From Arabidopsis thaliana (lineage: Eukaryota > Streptophyta > Magnoliopsida > Brassicales > Brassicaceae), in NCBI RefSeq assembly GCF_000001735.4, contig NC_003070.9, positions 4,030,001-4,094,000 of the forward strand: DNA of 64,000 bases, in the 5' to 3' direction. Made by a program: the position numbers and the translations under genes. Below the pieces are notes generated by a model. It was given only the letters and a program-made list of their open reading frames with translations. It ran no database searches and had not been told where the DNA came from. This document shows, piece after piece, positions 40,160-54,288 of this stretch (its first letter is position 1; every line of letters starts with the position of its first letter).

Positions 40160-42394
40160 ATGTTGTTCCCTCCTCTTCGTTCCCTCTTTCTCTTCACCCT
40201 CTTGCTCTCCTCCGTTTGTTTCTTACAAATCAAAGCAGACCACGACGATGAAAGCGACTTGGGCAGTGATATCAAAGTAGACAAACGTCTCAAGTTCGAG
40301 AACCCGAAGCTACGTCAAGCCTACATTGCTCTTCAATCATGGAAAAAAGCAATCTTTTCTGATCCTTTCAACTTCACAGCTAATTGGAATGGTTCAGATG
40401 TTTGCTCCTACAATGGAATCTATTGTGCTCCTTCTCCTTCATACCCGAAAACCCGAGTCGTTGCTGGCATTGACCTCAACCACGCTGACATGGCCGGTTA
40501 CTTGGCTTCCGAGCTAGGTCTCCTCTCTGATCTCGCTCTGTTCCACATTAACTCAAACCGTTTCTGCGGTGAAGTCCCTCTCACGTTTAACCGCATGAAG
40601 CTTCTCTACGAGCTTGATCTTAGCAACAACCGATTCGTCGGTAAGTTCCCTAAGGTTGTCCTCTCTTTGCCTTCCCTTAAATTCTTGGATCTCCGCTACA
40701 ACGAGTTTGAAGGCAAGATCCCATCAAAGCTCTTCGATAGAGAGCTTGACGCTATATTCTTGAACCATAACCGGTTCCGGTTCGGGATTCCCAAAAACAT
40801 GGGAAATTCCCCTGTTTCTGCTCTGGTTCTTGCGGACAACAATCTCGGAGGATGCATACCGGGAAGTATCGGTCAAATGGGGAAAACACTCAACGAGCTT
40901 ATCCTCTCCAACGACAACTTAACCGGTTGTTTACCTCCTCAGATCGGAAACCTCAAGAAAGTGACGGTTTTCGACATCACTTCAAACCGTCTACAAGGTC
41001 CGTTACCATCTAGCGTTGGTAACATGAAGAGCCTAGAAGAGCTTCACGTGGCTAACAATGCCTTCACAGGAGTTATTCCTCCAAGTATCTGCCAGCTTTC
41101 TAACCTTGAGAACTTTACTTACTCTTCCAACTACTTCTCCGGTCGTCCTCCTATATGCGCAGCTAGTTTGTTAGCCGACATTGTGGTGAACGGTACCATG
41201 AACTGCATCACCGGTTTGGCTCGTCAAAGATCGGATAAACAGTGCTCATCTTTGCTTGCTCGCCCTGTGGATTGCAGTAAGTTTGGATGTTACAACATCT
41301 TCTCTCCACCACCACCGACGTTTAAGATGTCACCTGAAGTCCGGACACTTCCTCCACCGATTTACGTGTACTCATCGCCTCCTCCACCACCGTCGTCAAA
41401 GATGTCCCCTACCGTCAGAGCATACTCTCCCCCACCACCACCTTCGTCCAAGATGTCACCCTCTGTCAGAGCATATTCACCACCACCGCCTCCTTATTCC
41501 AAGATGTCACCTAGCGTTCGAGCTTACCCTCCTCCACCACCACCATCACCATCTCCCCCACCGCCTTACGTATACTCATCTCCTCCACCGCCCTATGTGT
41601 ACTCATCTCCTCCTCCACCGCCGTATGTGTATTCATCCCCTCCTCCACCGCCTTACGTATACTCATCTCCTCCACCGCCTTACGTGTACTCATCTCCACC
41701 CCCGCCTTACGTATACTCATCTCCACCTCCGCCTCCTCCAAGTCCACCACCACCGTGTCCTGAATCATCTCCACCACCGCCTGTTGTATACTACGCACCC
41801 GTGACACAAAGCCCTCCACCACCATCACCGGTATACTATCCACCAGTAACACAAAGCCCTCCACCACCATCGCCAGTATACTACCCACCGGTGACAAACA
41901 GTCCACCACCACCATCACCGGTATACTATCCCCCAGTAACATACAGTCCACCACCACCATCACCAGTTTACTATCCCCAAGTAACACCAAGTCCTCCACC
42001 ACCATCGCCGCTATACTATCCCCCAGTAACACCAAGTCCACCACCACCATCACCAGTTTACTATCCCCCAGTAACACCAAGTCCTCCACCACCATCACCA
42101 GTTTACTATCCCCCAGTAACACCAAGTCCTCCACCACCATCACCAGTTTACTATCCATCGGAAACACAAAGTCCTCCACCACCTACTGAGTACTACTATT
42201 CACCAAGCCAGTCTCCGCCACCAACAAAAGCATGTAAAGAAGGCCATCCACCACAAGCAACACCAAGTTACGAACCACCTCCAGAATATTCATACTCATC
42301 ATCACCACCACCACCATCTCCTACGTCCTACTTTCCACCGATGCCAAGCGTCTCATATGATGCATCTCCTCCTCCTCCTCCGTCTTACTACTAG
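40160..42394 (+). CDS. LRX1: Leucine-rich repeat extensin LRX1
   Basis: A single exon of 744 codons. It has a signal peptide (about residues 1-26), a capping region (ALQSWKKAIFS...NWNGSDVCSYNGIYC), about ten leucine-rich repeats (residues 90-340, such as LYELDLSNNRFVGKFP and LEELHVANNAFTGVIP), a Cys-rich hinge (CSSLLARPVDCSKFGC) and from about 375 an extensin domain of SPPPP blocks with YVYSS and PVYYPPVT units. Pro residues in SPPPP become hydroxylated and arabinosylated, and Tyr motifs allow cross-linking in the wall. LRX proteins bind RALF peptides through the LRR part and link wall state to FERONIA-type receptors; LRX1 acts in root hair shape. I match it to At1g12040. The repeats are nearly identical at DNA level from 41800 to 42180, so copy number may vary between accessions. 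Confidence 0.97.
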   Translation: MLFPPLRSLFLFTLLLSSVCFLQIKADHDDESDLGSDIKVDKRLKFENPKLRQAYIALQSWKKAIFSDPFNFTANWNGSDVCSYNGIYCAPSPSYPKTRVVAGIDLNHADMAGYLASELGLLSDLALFHINSNRFCGEVPLTFNRMKLLYELDLSNNRFVGKFPKVVLSLPSLKFLDLRYNEFEGKIPSKLFDRELDAIFLNHNRFRFGIPKNMGNSPVSALVLADNNLGGCIPGSIGQMGKTLNELILSNDNLTGCLPPQIGNLKKVTVFDITSNRLQGPLPSSVGNMKSLEELHVANNAFTGVIPPSICQLSNLENFTYSSNYFSGRPPICAASLLADIVVNGTMNCITGLARQRSDKQCSSLLARPVDCSKFGCYNIFSPPPPTFKMSPEVRTLPPPIYVYSSPPPPPSSKMSPTVRAYSPPPPPSSKMSPSVRAYSPPPPPYSKMSPSVRAYPPPPPPSPSPPPPYVYSSPPPPYVYSSPPPPPYVYSSPPPPPYVYSSPPPPYVYSSPPPPYVYSSPPPPPPSPPPPCPESSPPPPVVYYAPVTQSPPPPSPVYYPPVTQSPPPPSPVYYPPVTNSPPPPSPVYYPPVTYSPPPPSPVYYPQVTPSPPPPSPLYYPPVTPSPPPPSPVYYPPVTPSPPPPSPVYYPPVTPSPPPPSPVYYPSETQSPPPPTEYYYSPSQSPPPTKACKEGHPPQATPSYEPPPEYSYSSSPPPPSPTSYFPPMPSVSYDASPPPPPSYY

Positions 42395-42903
42395 TTTCAA
42401 CCATTGAGTAAAAAAATGCATTGCCTTATGATTAACGAGACTACTCACAATTATATTCTTTTGGCTGCGAGACTTTAATTTGTGTGTTTTGTTGATTTAA
42501 AGAAAAAAAGACATTCCAGTTACTTTTTCTTGTAATATTTTTTTTTCTTTTGGATATTATGTTCTTTTTTCCCTAACACAGAGCTGCTCATTAGCAGCAA
42601 TGGAGTATATAGTTTCAGTTTATTTAATTTGATACTAAAATGTTCTGTATAAATAATAAAGAAAATAATAAATCCTTTCACAAAATCCATTTTTATCTCA
42701 AATTAAAATTGAATATTTAATTGAAAACTGTAAAGATGACGTCAACTTCTCAGTCATCATCTCAAAAACGGAAGCTTAAGAAAAATCTATACCTACCACT
42801 TCGAACTAACTCTCCTCTCTCGCTTACTGGAATTTGGGGATTAGCTTGGGAAACTTCGCCGGAGATTCATACGTCGTCGTCGTCTTTAGTATCTGTATCG
42901 TCA
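42395..42903. other. Compact spacer between LRX1 and fumarylacetoacetase
   Basis: The LRX1 3' UTR runs to about 42600 and the leader of the next gene begins near 42700. 42736-42903 is open and in frame with the downstream gene (see findings). Confidence 0.6.
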
Positions 42904-45857
<2,954 letters not shown>

Positions 45858-46333
45858 CAGCTGTCGCCGGTAACGTACCTTTTATAACATTAATAAAAAA
45901 AATCCCGTCACCTGAATTGTTTACAGAAAAAATGGAATTGATGGGAGTATCACTTTATTGCAGGAAAAATGGTGAAAAGAAAGATTTCCATAATCACGAT
46001 TAAGCACTTGGGGATATGAATATTATTAAGCAGATAACCCCAACCCATTAACAATAAGTCATTTCTCGATATTAGTGTAATATGTTACTGAATCTTTTAT
46101 AAAGAAAGACAACGGAATATTAGTAACTTTCAATATAAAAAGTGATAATCATCGAGTGGTAATGAGTCCTTTAGCAACGGTCGGTCGTTTATACACAAAA
46201 ACTTTCAATAATTGGTCTTTGCAAAATTACTAGGGAGTTATATTTATTTATACCACATTCACGAGTTATATACTAACGACCACCGTCAAAAAAAAAAACA
46301 ATCTCATCCATATCAAGAAAAGAAAACAAAAAA
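45858..46333. other. 3' flank of FAH and BAG5 promoter
   Basis: FAH 3' UTR to about 46060, then AT-rich DNA. A TATA-like element lies near 46240-46250, upstream of the BAG5 leader. No other feature. Confidence 0.55.
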
Positions 46334-46981
46334 ATGAAACGTTCAAGAAAATTCTCATCGTCGACAACAACAACCACCGTTATTCACACTTTCTATAATG
46401 ACCATACTACCCCTCCGGCAACCAAAGAAATCCCGATTGAAACTCCATTACCGGCGACGAAAGCCAACGTCAAAACAAACGCCACCGCCGCAGCAGCGAG
46501 GATTCAGTCTGGCTACCGTTCTTATAGGATCCGAAACCTATACAAGAAAATCTCATCCATCAATCGGGAAGCGAACCGTGTACAGAGCATAATCCAACGG
46601 CAAGAAACAGTAGACGCCATTAGAAGCGATGAGAAGGAACGTCTGAGAATGAACGAGACTCTGATGGCTCTGCTTCTGAAACTAGACTCCGTCCCTGGTT
46701 TAGATCCGACGATCAGAGAAGCTCGGAGGAAAGTGAGCCGTAAGATCGTAGGGATGCAGGAAATACTCGATTCAATCTCGGAGACTAAAGACGAAATTCA
46801 ATGGTGGAATTACAACGATCTCGGCGGAGTAGACTCCGGACAAGGCGGTGGCGCGTGGCCTTTGTATTGGGAAGAAGCGGTGGAGGAAGAGATGTGTAGA
46901 GAGAGAGGCGGTGAGGAGATGGAGAGATTCTGTGCTCAGTATTTGGGTTTCAGATGTTTCCAGAGATTTCTCAGAGAATGA
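46334..46981 (+). CDS. BAG5: BAG-family co-chaperone regulator with IQ motif
   Basis: A single exon of 215 aa. The Ser/Thr-rich basic N-terminus (MKRSRKFSSSTTTTTV) looks like a mitochondrial presequence. Residues 52-72 form an IQ calmodulin-binding motif (ARIQSGYRSYRIRNLYKK), directly followed by a BAG domain (about 74-150; IRSDEKERLRMNETLMALLLKLDSVPGLD..., then RRKVSRKIVGMQEILD) and an acidic, Trp-containing tail. The BAG domain binds Hsc70 nucleotide exchange sites, and the IQ motif binds apo-calmodulin; BAG5 is reported to link calcium to Hsc70 in mitochondria and to affect senescence. I match it to At1g12060. Intact; start at the first ATG. Confidence 0.95.
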   Translation: MKRSRKFSSSTTTTTVIHTFYNDHTTPPATKEIPIETPLPATKANVKTNATAAAARIQSGYRSYRIRNLYKKISSINREANRVQSIIQRQETVDAIRSDEKERLRMNETLMALLLKLDSVPGLDPTIREARRKVSRKIVGMQEILDSISETKDEIQWWNYNDLGGVDSGQGGGAWPLYWEEAVEEEMCRERGGEEMERFCAQYLGFRCFQRFLRE

Positions 46982-47704
46982 CGGCGGTTTAATCCGGTGT
47001 GTCGCGGTGTACCGTGTACGATAGGTCATCGTTTGCTATTGTTTTTAGTCCGTTTATGTTCCATTAAATAACGAAAATTTCCACGGTTAATAACGAACGA
47101 ATTATCTTTTTTTTTGTATGTTATACGAATCTTAAACAATAAATTAGTCTCCAAAGTCTAAAACTCAAATTTGGGTCCATGGTAATGTCAAAATATGGTT
47201 TAAAGTGAAATAACTTGTTACTAAAAATTATTTATCCAAATAATTATTGACATTCAAAATTCTATGAATGCGTATTGATCTTTTAGTGTTTATTCATGAA
47301 TCATAATTCAAAATTGCAAAATAAATAGATTTGATCCTACACTAAAAAATTGCATAGCTAATTTGAAAAAAAAATACTAGTTAGTCAATTCTATCCGATT
47401 ACTATGTGTGTGTGAGTATATTGACCGGAACAAAATACTTGTGTCATAATCCGGAATCAAATTCATCAAATGTGTGTGTGTGTGAGTATATTGACCGGGA
47501 AAAAAGAATAATGTGATATATCTCTTAGATATATGACTATAAATAGGAACTATATACTTTTAGCATTCAACGTATACAACATCAAGTTAAACGACAAAAA
47601 GATTCAACATACATATATAACATCAAGTTAAAGAGACAAAGATCCAACATGGTAACATTTAACATATTATTTTACCATCAAGAGAGCATTTACTCGATTT
47701 GTTC
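46982..47704. other. Spacer with short direct repeats
   Basis: Convergent 3' flanks of BAG5 and the Cys-rich peptide gene. GTGTGTGTGAGTATATTGACCG occurs twice (47406 and 47471 approximately), and AACATCAAGTTAAA.GACAAA.AT.CAACAT occurs twice (47578 and 47620). These look like local slippage duplications. Confidence 0.6.
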
Positions 47705-48034
47705 CTAAGCCGCACAGCTACACTTACACCTAGAAACGCAGCGTTTACACTCCAGCAACGACGGCTTGGCCGCGGTGTCGCATCGACACGTGGTGGTGCA
47801 CTTCCTCTGAGTAACACCGCCCCAAAGACAACGAGCCATGCATCGGAGCACCGGCACGCACTTAGGGCAGTCGTATTTCATTTGCTCCGCCATGCATGTC
47901 TTGCAGCTGTTTTGTGATGGTGGATGCCGGCAGACACCGCCAGAGCCGACGGCCGCGGCTCTCGAAATCAATAGCAAGATTATGAGGAAGATGAGAGAAG
48001 AGAAGAGGCTTTGAAGCTTGTAGGTCTTCTTCAT
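47705..48034 (-). CDS. Secreted cysteine-rich peptide of unknown function
   Basis: A single exon of 109 aa with a strong signal peptide (basic MKKTYKLQS, then a hydrophobic run FSSLIFLIILLLISRAAA, cleavage near residue 28). The mature part of about 80 residues has 15 cysteines in spaced groups: C-x8-C-x2-C-x8-C-x2-C-x5-C-x3-C, then KC-x3-C-x-C, and a closing C-x2-C-x3-C-x-C-x-C. The pattern is unlike defensins, thionins, LTPs or RALFs that I know. I match the position to At1g12064. The odd cysteine count suggests either one free thiol or pairing with another chain. Secretion is well supported by the leader; a signalling or defence role is inference only. Confidence 0.85.
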   Translation of the reverse strand: MKKTYKLQSLFSSLIFLIILLLISRAAAVGSGGVCRHPPSQNSCKTCMAEQMKYDCPKCVPVLRCMARCLWGGVTQRKCTTTCRCDTAAKPSLLECKRCVSRCKCSCAA

Positions 48035-48912
48035 GTTGGAATTTGGTTTTGGTTTGTGAGAGAGTTTGGAAATTTATATCTTTGAGAATGTTATTGTCTT
48101 TATTTATATAGAGGTTTTGTCATGATATACAAAAATATTTCTGTTGATTAGATTATTATCTAGTGACTTCCACAAGAGTTAAAGACGAGATTGATAGTGC
48201 AGTACACCAAGATGCATTTAAGTGAGGCATTCATTGTTCTTGAAGTGTACAATTTCCTTAAATGCGCTCTTCACTCTTTTTTTATTTCAATGATATGTTA
48301 AATATATATATTTCCGGTAACAGAATGAAACATTTTTTTAAAAAACCAGATGAAAATATAGAATATACAAAATGAGTTTTGGTAAACTTGTAGAATGAAA
48401 CAATTAAATAATAATATATATATGTGGCAAACTGAATTTAGTTTTGAAAACGGTATGAATGAAACAAGGGTCAAAACATTCGTAGAATTATTTTTAGTAA
48501 AAATATCCCAGTTTCAACCGAAGAACCTACTAAATTTCTTTTAGGCTTTTTCTTTATATTTAGAACTCTCCAAGGGAAAACCAAACCAAGTTAAGTTTCA
48601 AAATTTAGTTTTATATAGAAGTTTTGGACTATGAATAAACGAATAAGGGAATCTATAACGATGACGTACGTAGTTCATCTATATACATGCACATGTAACA
48701 AAATCTGTATCTAGCTAGTTTGAAAAATAGAATAAAATCCGAAAATAGTAACTTACAGAAATACAAACAAGCATATTGTCTATATCAAGTGAGATGAAGA
48801 ATCATCCAAAAAAAGTTAGGCGAATAACGATATGAACAAATTTAAATTGAAGAAACAATAATGAATAATATTATATTTTTTTCTCTTCTTCCAGTAACTT
48901 TTGTGATGGATA
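48035..48912. other. Spacer between the Cys-rich peptide gene and the Rho GDI gene
   Basis: 48035-48130 is the leader and promoter of the peptide gene, with a TATA-like stretch near 48100. The remainder is AT-rich and includes the 3' UTR of the Rho GDI gene. Confidence 0.55.
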
Positions 48913-49620
48913 TCACAGCCAATTTTTGCGAATGTCGAAGGTGTAGTTGTTCTCCAAGTAGCACTGATTATCATCATCGACGAACTGAAAAATAGATACA
49001 AGACAATAAGTAAGTGATTTAAATAATCCATAAAATAGTCTACAAATTAATAAAACTCTAAGACAACATATTTTGCTAGATGATGCATACATACTTACAT
49101 ATATTGTAACTAAACTAAAAAAATGTAACTATTAGATTTTTGGTACCTTAGATTTAACAGAATAAGAGCCTCTAACGAGTAGACCAGAGGGTGCCGTCTC
49201 TTCAAACATAACATGAGTGTACGGTTCCGCCTGTGGACTAAACGTTCCTAACATCTCCTTTCTACTATACACTGTTCTCCACAAAGTTAAAGAAAATAAA
49301 TTAGACAACGGCTTCTAAAATGTGTGTATTTGTGGTTAGCGAAAGTGTAAAAGATAAAAATACCCTTGATTCCGGTCTTCCAAACTGTATTGCTGTATTG
49401 GAGGCCGGACACAATGTTGTTGGTGACACGGAAAGTAAATATGAGAGTGTACTTAGAGCCTTCTTTGAGAGTGAACCATGGTCCTTTCGAAGCCGGTTTT
49501 CCGTTTTCAGGGATCGTTAATACCATGTCTTCTCTATCCGGTGACCTAATTGTTAAGGTTAGTATCTTTACCAGTGGATCCGGAGTCTCTGCATTTACAT
49601 TTTGTCACTCTATCAAAACA

Positions 49621-49657
<37 letters not shown>

Positions 49658-50106
49658 TTAATATTCCTACAATTATCTTATCTATTGAAATCTAAAAAGT
49701 AATTCTAATCGGATTCATCTGTTATTTAACCATAGATATAAACCGGATATTGGATTTTGGTTTACCTCCGACCTCCTCAAGATCCACGCTGCCTAGAAGT
49801 TGCTCCTTCCATCTCCTCAAGCTTTCATCATCCTAGACAAATTTTTAATTGTAGAAAAGCGCTATAGCCAAAATGCAATTGGGTTTGAATAATTTATGAA
49901 ATCATAACAAGAGAGATCAAAACCTTGTCTTTCTCGAGCTGTTCTTTAAGAGCAATCATGGGACCAAGTTCGAGTTTCTTGTCTTCTTCTTCTTCATCAT
50001 CATCTGTCGGACACATAGAGCTATGGCTATTTTTCCTGCTTAGCCCTTGTCCCTTTGGCTCTTCTGAAGACTCTCCAGCTTTCATCTCCTCATCGTTCAA
50101 AACCAT
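48913..50106 (-). CDS. Rho GDP-dissociation inhibitor
   Basis: Five exons (50106-49924, 49832-49766, 49588-49364, 49271-49147, 48984-48913) join in frame to 223 aa. The acidic, Ser-rich N-terminal arm (SRKNSHSSM, then DDDEEEEDKK) precedes the helix-turn region (LGPMIALKEQLEKDKDDESLRRWKEQLLG) and the immunoglobulin-like fold with its prenyl pocket (TLTIRSPDREDMVL, FTLKEGSKYTLIFTFRVTNNIVSGLQY, MLGTFSPQAEP, FEETAPSGLLVRGSYSVKSKF, ending NYTFDIRKNWL). It would extract ROP GTPases from membranes and hold them in the GDP state. Arabidopsis has three; SCN1 restricts root hair sites. I match this one to At1g12070. All family blocks are present. Confidence 0.93.
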
Positions 50107-51651
50107 CTTTGCTTTCCTGATCTCTATTCGTTCTCTGATTTAATTCAGATTTGTCGTAGAAAATCTCTACCGTTGGATTTGATTCGACATGATTTACTGG
50201 AGATGGTTATGCAACTGAGTTCAACGAGGAGACAGCAAAAAAAAAAAAAAAAAAAAAACTTCAAAAATAAGACAGCAAAAAAAGAGTATGGGAGAATAAA
50301 AGAGAGTCTAATTAAAGGGTTTGTTTTTCGTCAAAAGAATGAGAAGAAAGTAACAAGAAGAGAAATAAAAGATAATGAGAGAGAAATGTTTGAGGAATGT
50401 TTAAATATGGAGTTCGAAGAAAAGGTCATATGTGGTGATCCTTAATTAATTAAGACTTGTAGTCTTCCCGTTCACAGGTTTTTTTTTCTTTTTCTAAAAA
50501 TAATTGGTACAATATAATTAGCTATATATGCATGCATGCACGTAAATCGAAATAGACGCATTCACCTCTTAAGTCTGGTCCGAAAAAATTGTGTGCATAA
50601 AGCCCTGGTTACAAAATTGTTACTTCCGTTATCTACCATGACCAGCGAATGTCGTCGTGGCGATGGAGAAAAATTGGTCTGAGTCAGCAGTGGTAATATA
50701 TAAAGGAAGAGAAATTTCATAGGTTTTAAAGAAAGTCAAATTGAAAATTTTATTGGGCTATTGAATTAGGCCTCTAGTCCCAAGTCCAACAGTGGTCTTT
50801 GAAATTTGACCTCCTCCACTATCTGATCGTTAAAATCGAATAAATAAATTTTAACAACTAATACATACTATTCGTAAAGACCAATGCAATCATTATAATC
50901 TAAGAAGTTTTTGTTTACCAAAAATATAAGAAATTTTGCTAATTCAATAGAGTTTCACGTACAATTTTTTCGAAAATTTCTATGATTGAACTATATAGCG
51001 ATTGTTAACTAGAGTCTTCTCATGTCCAAGTATACACCATCCAGAAAAAAATACAGGATTAGAGCCATTTTGTTTTGTATTCTCTGATATTTTTGGGATC
51101 AGACCCAACCCAGATTTTGTAATGATCACCAAACCAAAAATATTTTTTCTCTTCATCAAAATTTTCTCTCATTTTTTAAAACATTATTTAATCATAATGT
51201 ATGATCTTCATATCCAAATTCGAACCAATATTAATTATTTTGGATATGGTCTAGATCGATATATAGCAAACCACAATTCCCAATTACTAACCTTACGATA
51301 TGAATCCTCTACCATGAGATTCAAATCTTTCTTCTAAATCAACGGTGTAGAACCACTCGTAGAGAAAATATAATTTAGAGACATATCCATCAGTTTGTCC
51401 GCGCTTTAGCGTTACACATGTTGAAGACATGGGGCGTTTTTCATAATTGGGACACGAAAAGTGAATTATTTACAACTTTTTTTCAGATCTACCTCATAAA
51501 TTAATTAAAGTTATATCGAGGAGTAAAGGATATACTGTATGTGTCTCCCTCATTTTTTTATTTCCCCCACTTTTTTCTTTATAATATATCTAGTTTTTGA
51601 TGAAATGTATGTTTTTGATAAACTATTTTCAAGTATAGTAACGGTTTTTTA

Positions 51652-51727
<76 letters not shown>

Positions 51728-54288
51728 GATATTGACCGACGACGTCATTAAGCTGCAATTTATTTATCTGCGACCAAACAAAATTTCTGGAACTTGGAAA
51801 TAGAGTGATGAATGCATTATGTGTTAGATTAATATTGTATTGTATTAACAGATCAAAATGACCCTCTGTGTTGACTTATACCTAAGATATATCTACTTTT
51901 TTGTTCCCCTCTACCTAAAGTTTCCAGTTTTGTAACGTTTATCCCTTACGCATTATTGGTGTTTTAGTTCATTTTCGGACAAAACTATATGATAAATAGG
52001 ACCAACTGAATGGGGTCATCTTAGCCGTCCAACTCTTTTTACCGGCTTTTCTGCTGGCCATTCTTTACAGATTGTGACGAGTACGTGTCTTGTGGCCTGT
52101 ATCTTCTTCTCTTTTTGTCGAAAAAGAAATCAACCTTATGCACAATTTGCTCTACTTATTTCATCAACTAAAAGTAAAGCCTAAATATAGATTGTTTATA
52201 AGGTTATAAAACCTGTTTAATCGAAAAAAAAAAAGTTTTAGAGCCTAAACATTAGAGATTGGCTTAAAATCTAATTAGAGAAAACATCAATCACACAATT
52301 TTGATTTACAAAATTAAAAAACCAACATCAATATGTTTAGATAAACTTAATAATCTATCTAACTAAAATATAGATAGTAAAAAGACAATAATGTCAAAAT
52401 TAATCGTATCATGTATTTTCAATGTAAAGTATACTAAATGTAGAAATATAATGTCAAATTTAGTTTTCTAAATAAATTGGGAAAAATAAATATTACTAGT
52501 GAAGATAGTAATTTTTTCAATTTTCATATTAAAATGGTCATTTTGTTAGGCTTAAGATTTCCTTAAATGGCGTTATTGACCAAAAACGGAAACTGATGTA
52601 CTTTAGGGTCCACATTCACGAGGAATCCTACCTGGCTTATAGTCACATGAGCCCGCAACTTGTAGCCACGTCATCTTAAGTCAAATATGGTACAAATTTA
52701 AAATAGAGTAGTACTAATTTTTTTCTTTTGGACAATAATATTTGATGTCATGGAAGATACTTTTGATTTGTATTTTTAAGAAAATTATTGACTACAATAG
52801 TAAAGATTGCATTCTCTTTCTCAGACAATAATCAATCTCACATCGTTTAACAGGATTAAAATGGTGAAAAGATAGTCATTTACACAGTTTCATCATGTTC
52901 TTTAGTCTGTTCTTTTCATGACATGTAATTTCCAATGCTAATTAACAGATGATAGTAAAATAAATTACAATACAAATATGTTAAAATTTGACAAAATGGT
53001 AAATCATTTGTTTATATTTTTATAAATCCAATACCAAAATGATTTGAAGTTGAAACGTTTTGAGTGTGACCCTTTAAATTTTATTCAAGGGTTCTTATTC
53101 TCCAAATTACCATTTTCACCAGAATCCAGGCTCTGTCATTATTATTTTAGTTGAGAAAACGACTTTTATCCTATTTACTCGTCACTGACCGGTGGTGTAA
53201 TTTACTCCTTTTTGTAATAAAAATAAATAAATCATCTTTCTGATATGAAAAACCAATATTTCAAGTATATTTTTTAGTATATAATCAAGTTTTACAAATA
53301 AATCATAAAAATACGCATTCAAAGCTACAAATTCTCGTTCTATCTACTTTTTCATAGATCACTTTTCCTAGCCCATTATCTTTTGTTAGATATCTTCACG
53401 TCAATTTAAAAATCCTAAAATATCTATTTTTGTTTTAAATGATCATAGGTTAACAAAAAAGTTCGTCAATATAACATGCACTAAAACGAACCACTAAGGT
53501 ATATAAGTCATAGTTGAAAATAGTTAAGTTTTAATGGACAATCTATTCCAGTACTGAATATAAAACATGATAGAGCTTTTAAAATGTTAACATCCTTCAT
53601 TTTTATTGTGCGAAAACATCCATAATCTAAAATATAAATCGTATATTGTAGAATTCAAATGTCACACCTAGTGATAAGAACATTGATCTTTTGGCGCGGA
53701 TCAATATATAGAATAAAGAATTTAAGATGTTTCCGCAGGCATCAACGCAAGTTTAACTGCTGGAATTTCTAAAAGAGTTCAACGTTCAAATGAGAAGTTG
53801 TAACGTTCAATTTAAGAGTTTCAACGTTAATTACATGAAAGGTTTGTTGTAACGTTCAATGAAGTCACAGAAGAAGGAAGCAAAAAGCTTCTCAAAAAAC
53901 TTCTATTGCATTTCATTTTTTTATTTATATGTAAAATATAATTTAATTTCCTAGTTGAAAATTGATAAATCTATTTTTTACAAGTAATGGTTAAGTGGTG
54001 ATGTTCTAAATCTATGTGGCATGAGGTGTAAAATTGTACATTATTTTTTTATATAAGCAAAAAAGGTTCTTTCATGTGCAATACTCATCATCATGGTTCT
54101 TTATAGAAATTAATTTTTTTTTTAATTTATATTTAGTAAAACAATTTTTTTATTGTAAACCATTTGCTTCTACTATAAATACCCCTCCTCTTGATCAAAT
54201 CTCTTCACTCATCAAAACATCACATACACTATTTTTCTCCTCTCCTTATTGTCTATATATTTTTCCTCTTTAGCTTTTTCATTTCGAA
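50107..54288. other. Long AT-rich spacer between Rho GDI (-) and the acidic protein gene (+)
   Basis: 50107-50160 is the Rho GDI leader. 50230-50255 is a poly-A run. 50750-50790 has GGGCTA/GGCCTC site II-like elements. 51654-51726 is an ATT microsatellite. 53781-53856 has four AACGTT boxes. 54170-54280 is the promoter and leader of the next gene, with a TATA element (CTATAAATA) near 54173. No other gene is supported. Confidence 0.55.
51654..51726. repeat. ATT trinucleotide microsatellite, about 24 copies
   Basis: An uninterrupted ATT tract of about 73 bp in intergenic DNA. Length is likely to vary among accessions. Confidence 0.95.

Noticed and set aside
41511-42182. 223-residue open frame antisense to LRX1 (Met/Val/Asp-rich repeats)
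   Set aside because: It is the mirror of the SPPPP/VYYPP DNA repeats; repeats of a proline-rich gene give long antisense frames automatically.
52832-52850. TCTCACATCG resembling the upstream sequence element of plant snRNA genes
   Set aside because: It differs from the RTCCCACATCG consensus, there is no well-placed TATA box, and no snRNA sequence follows.
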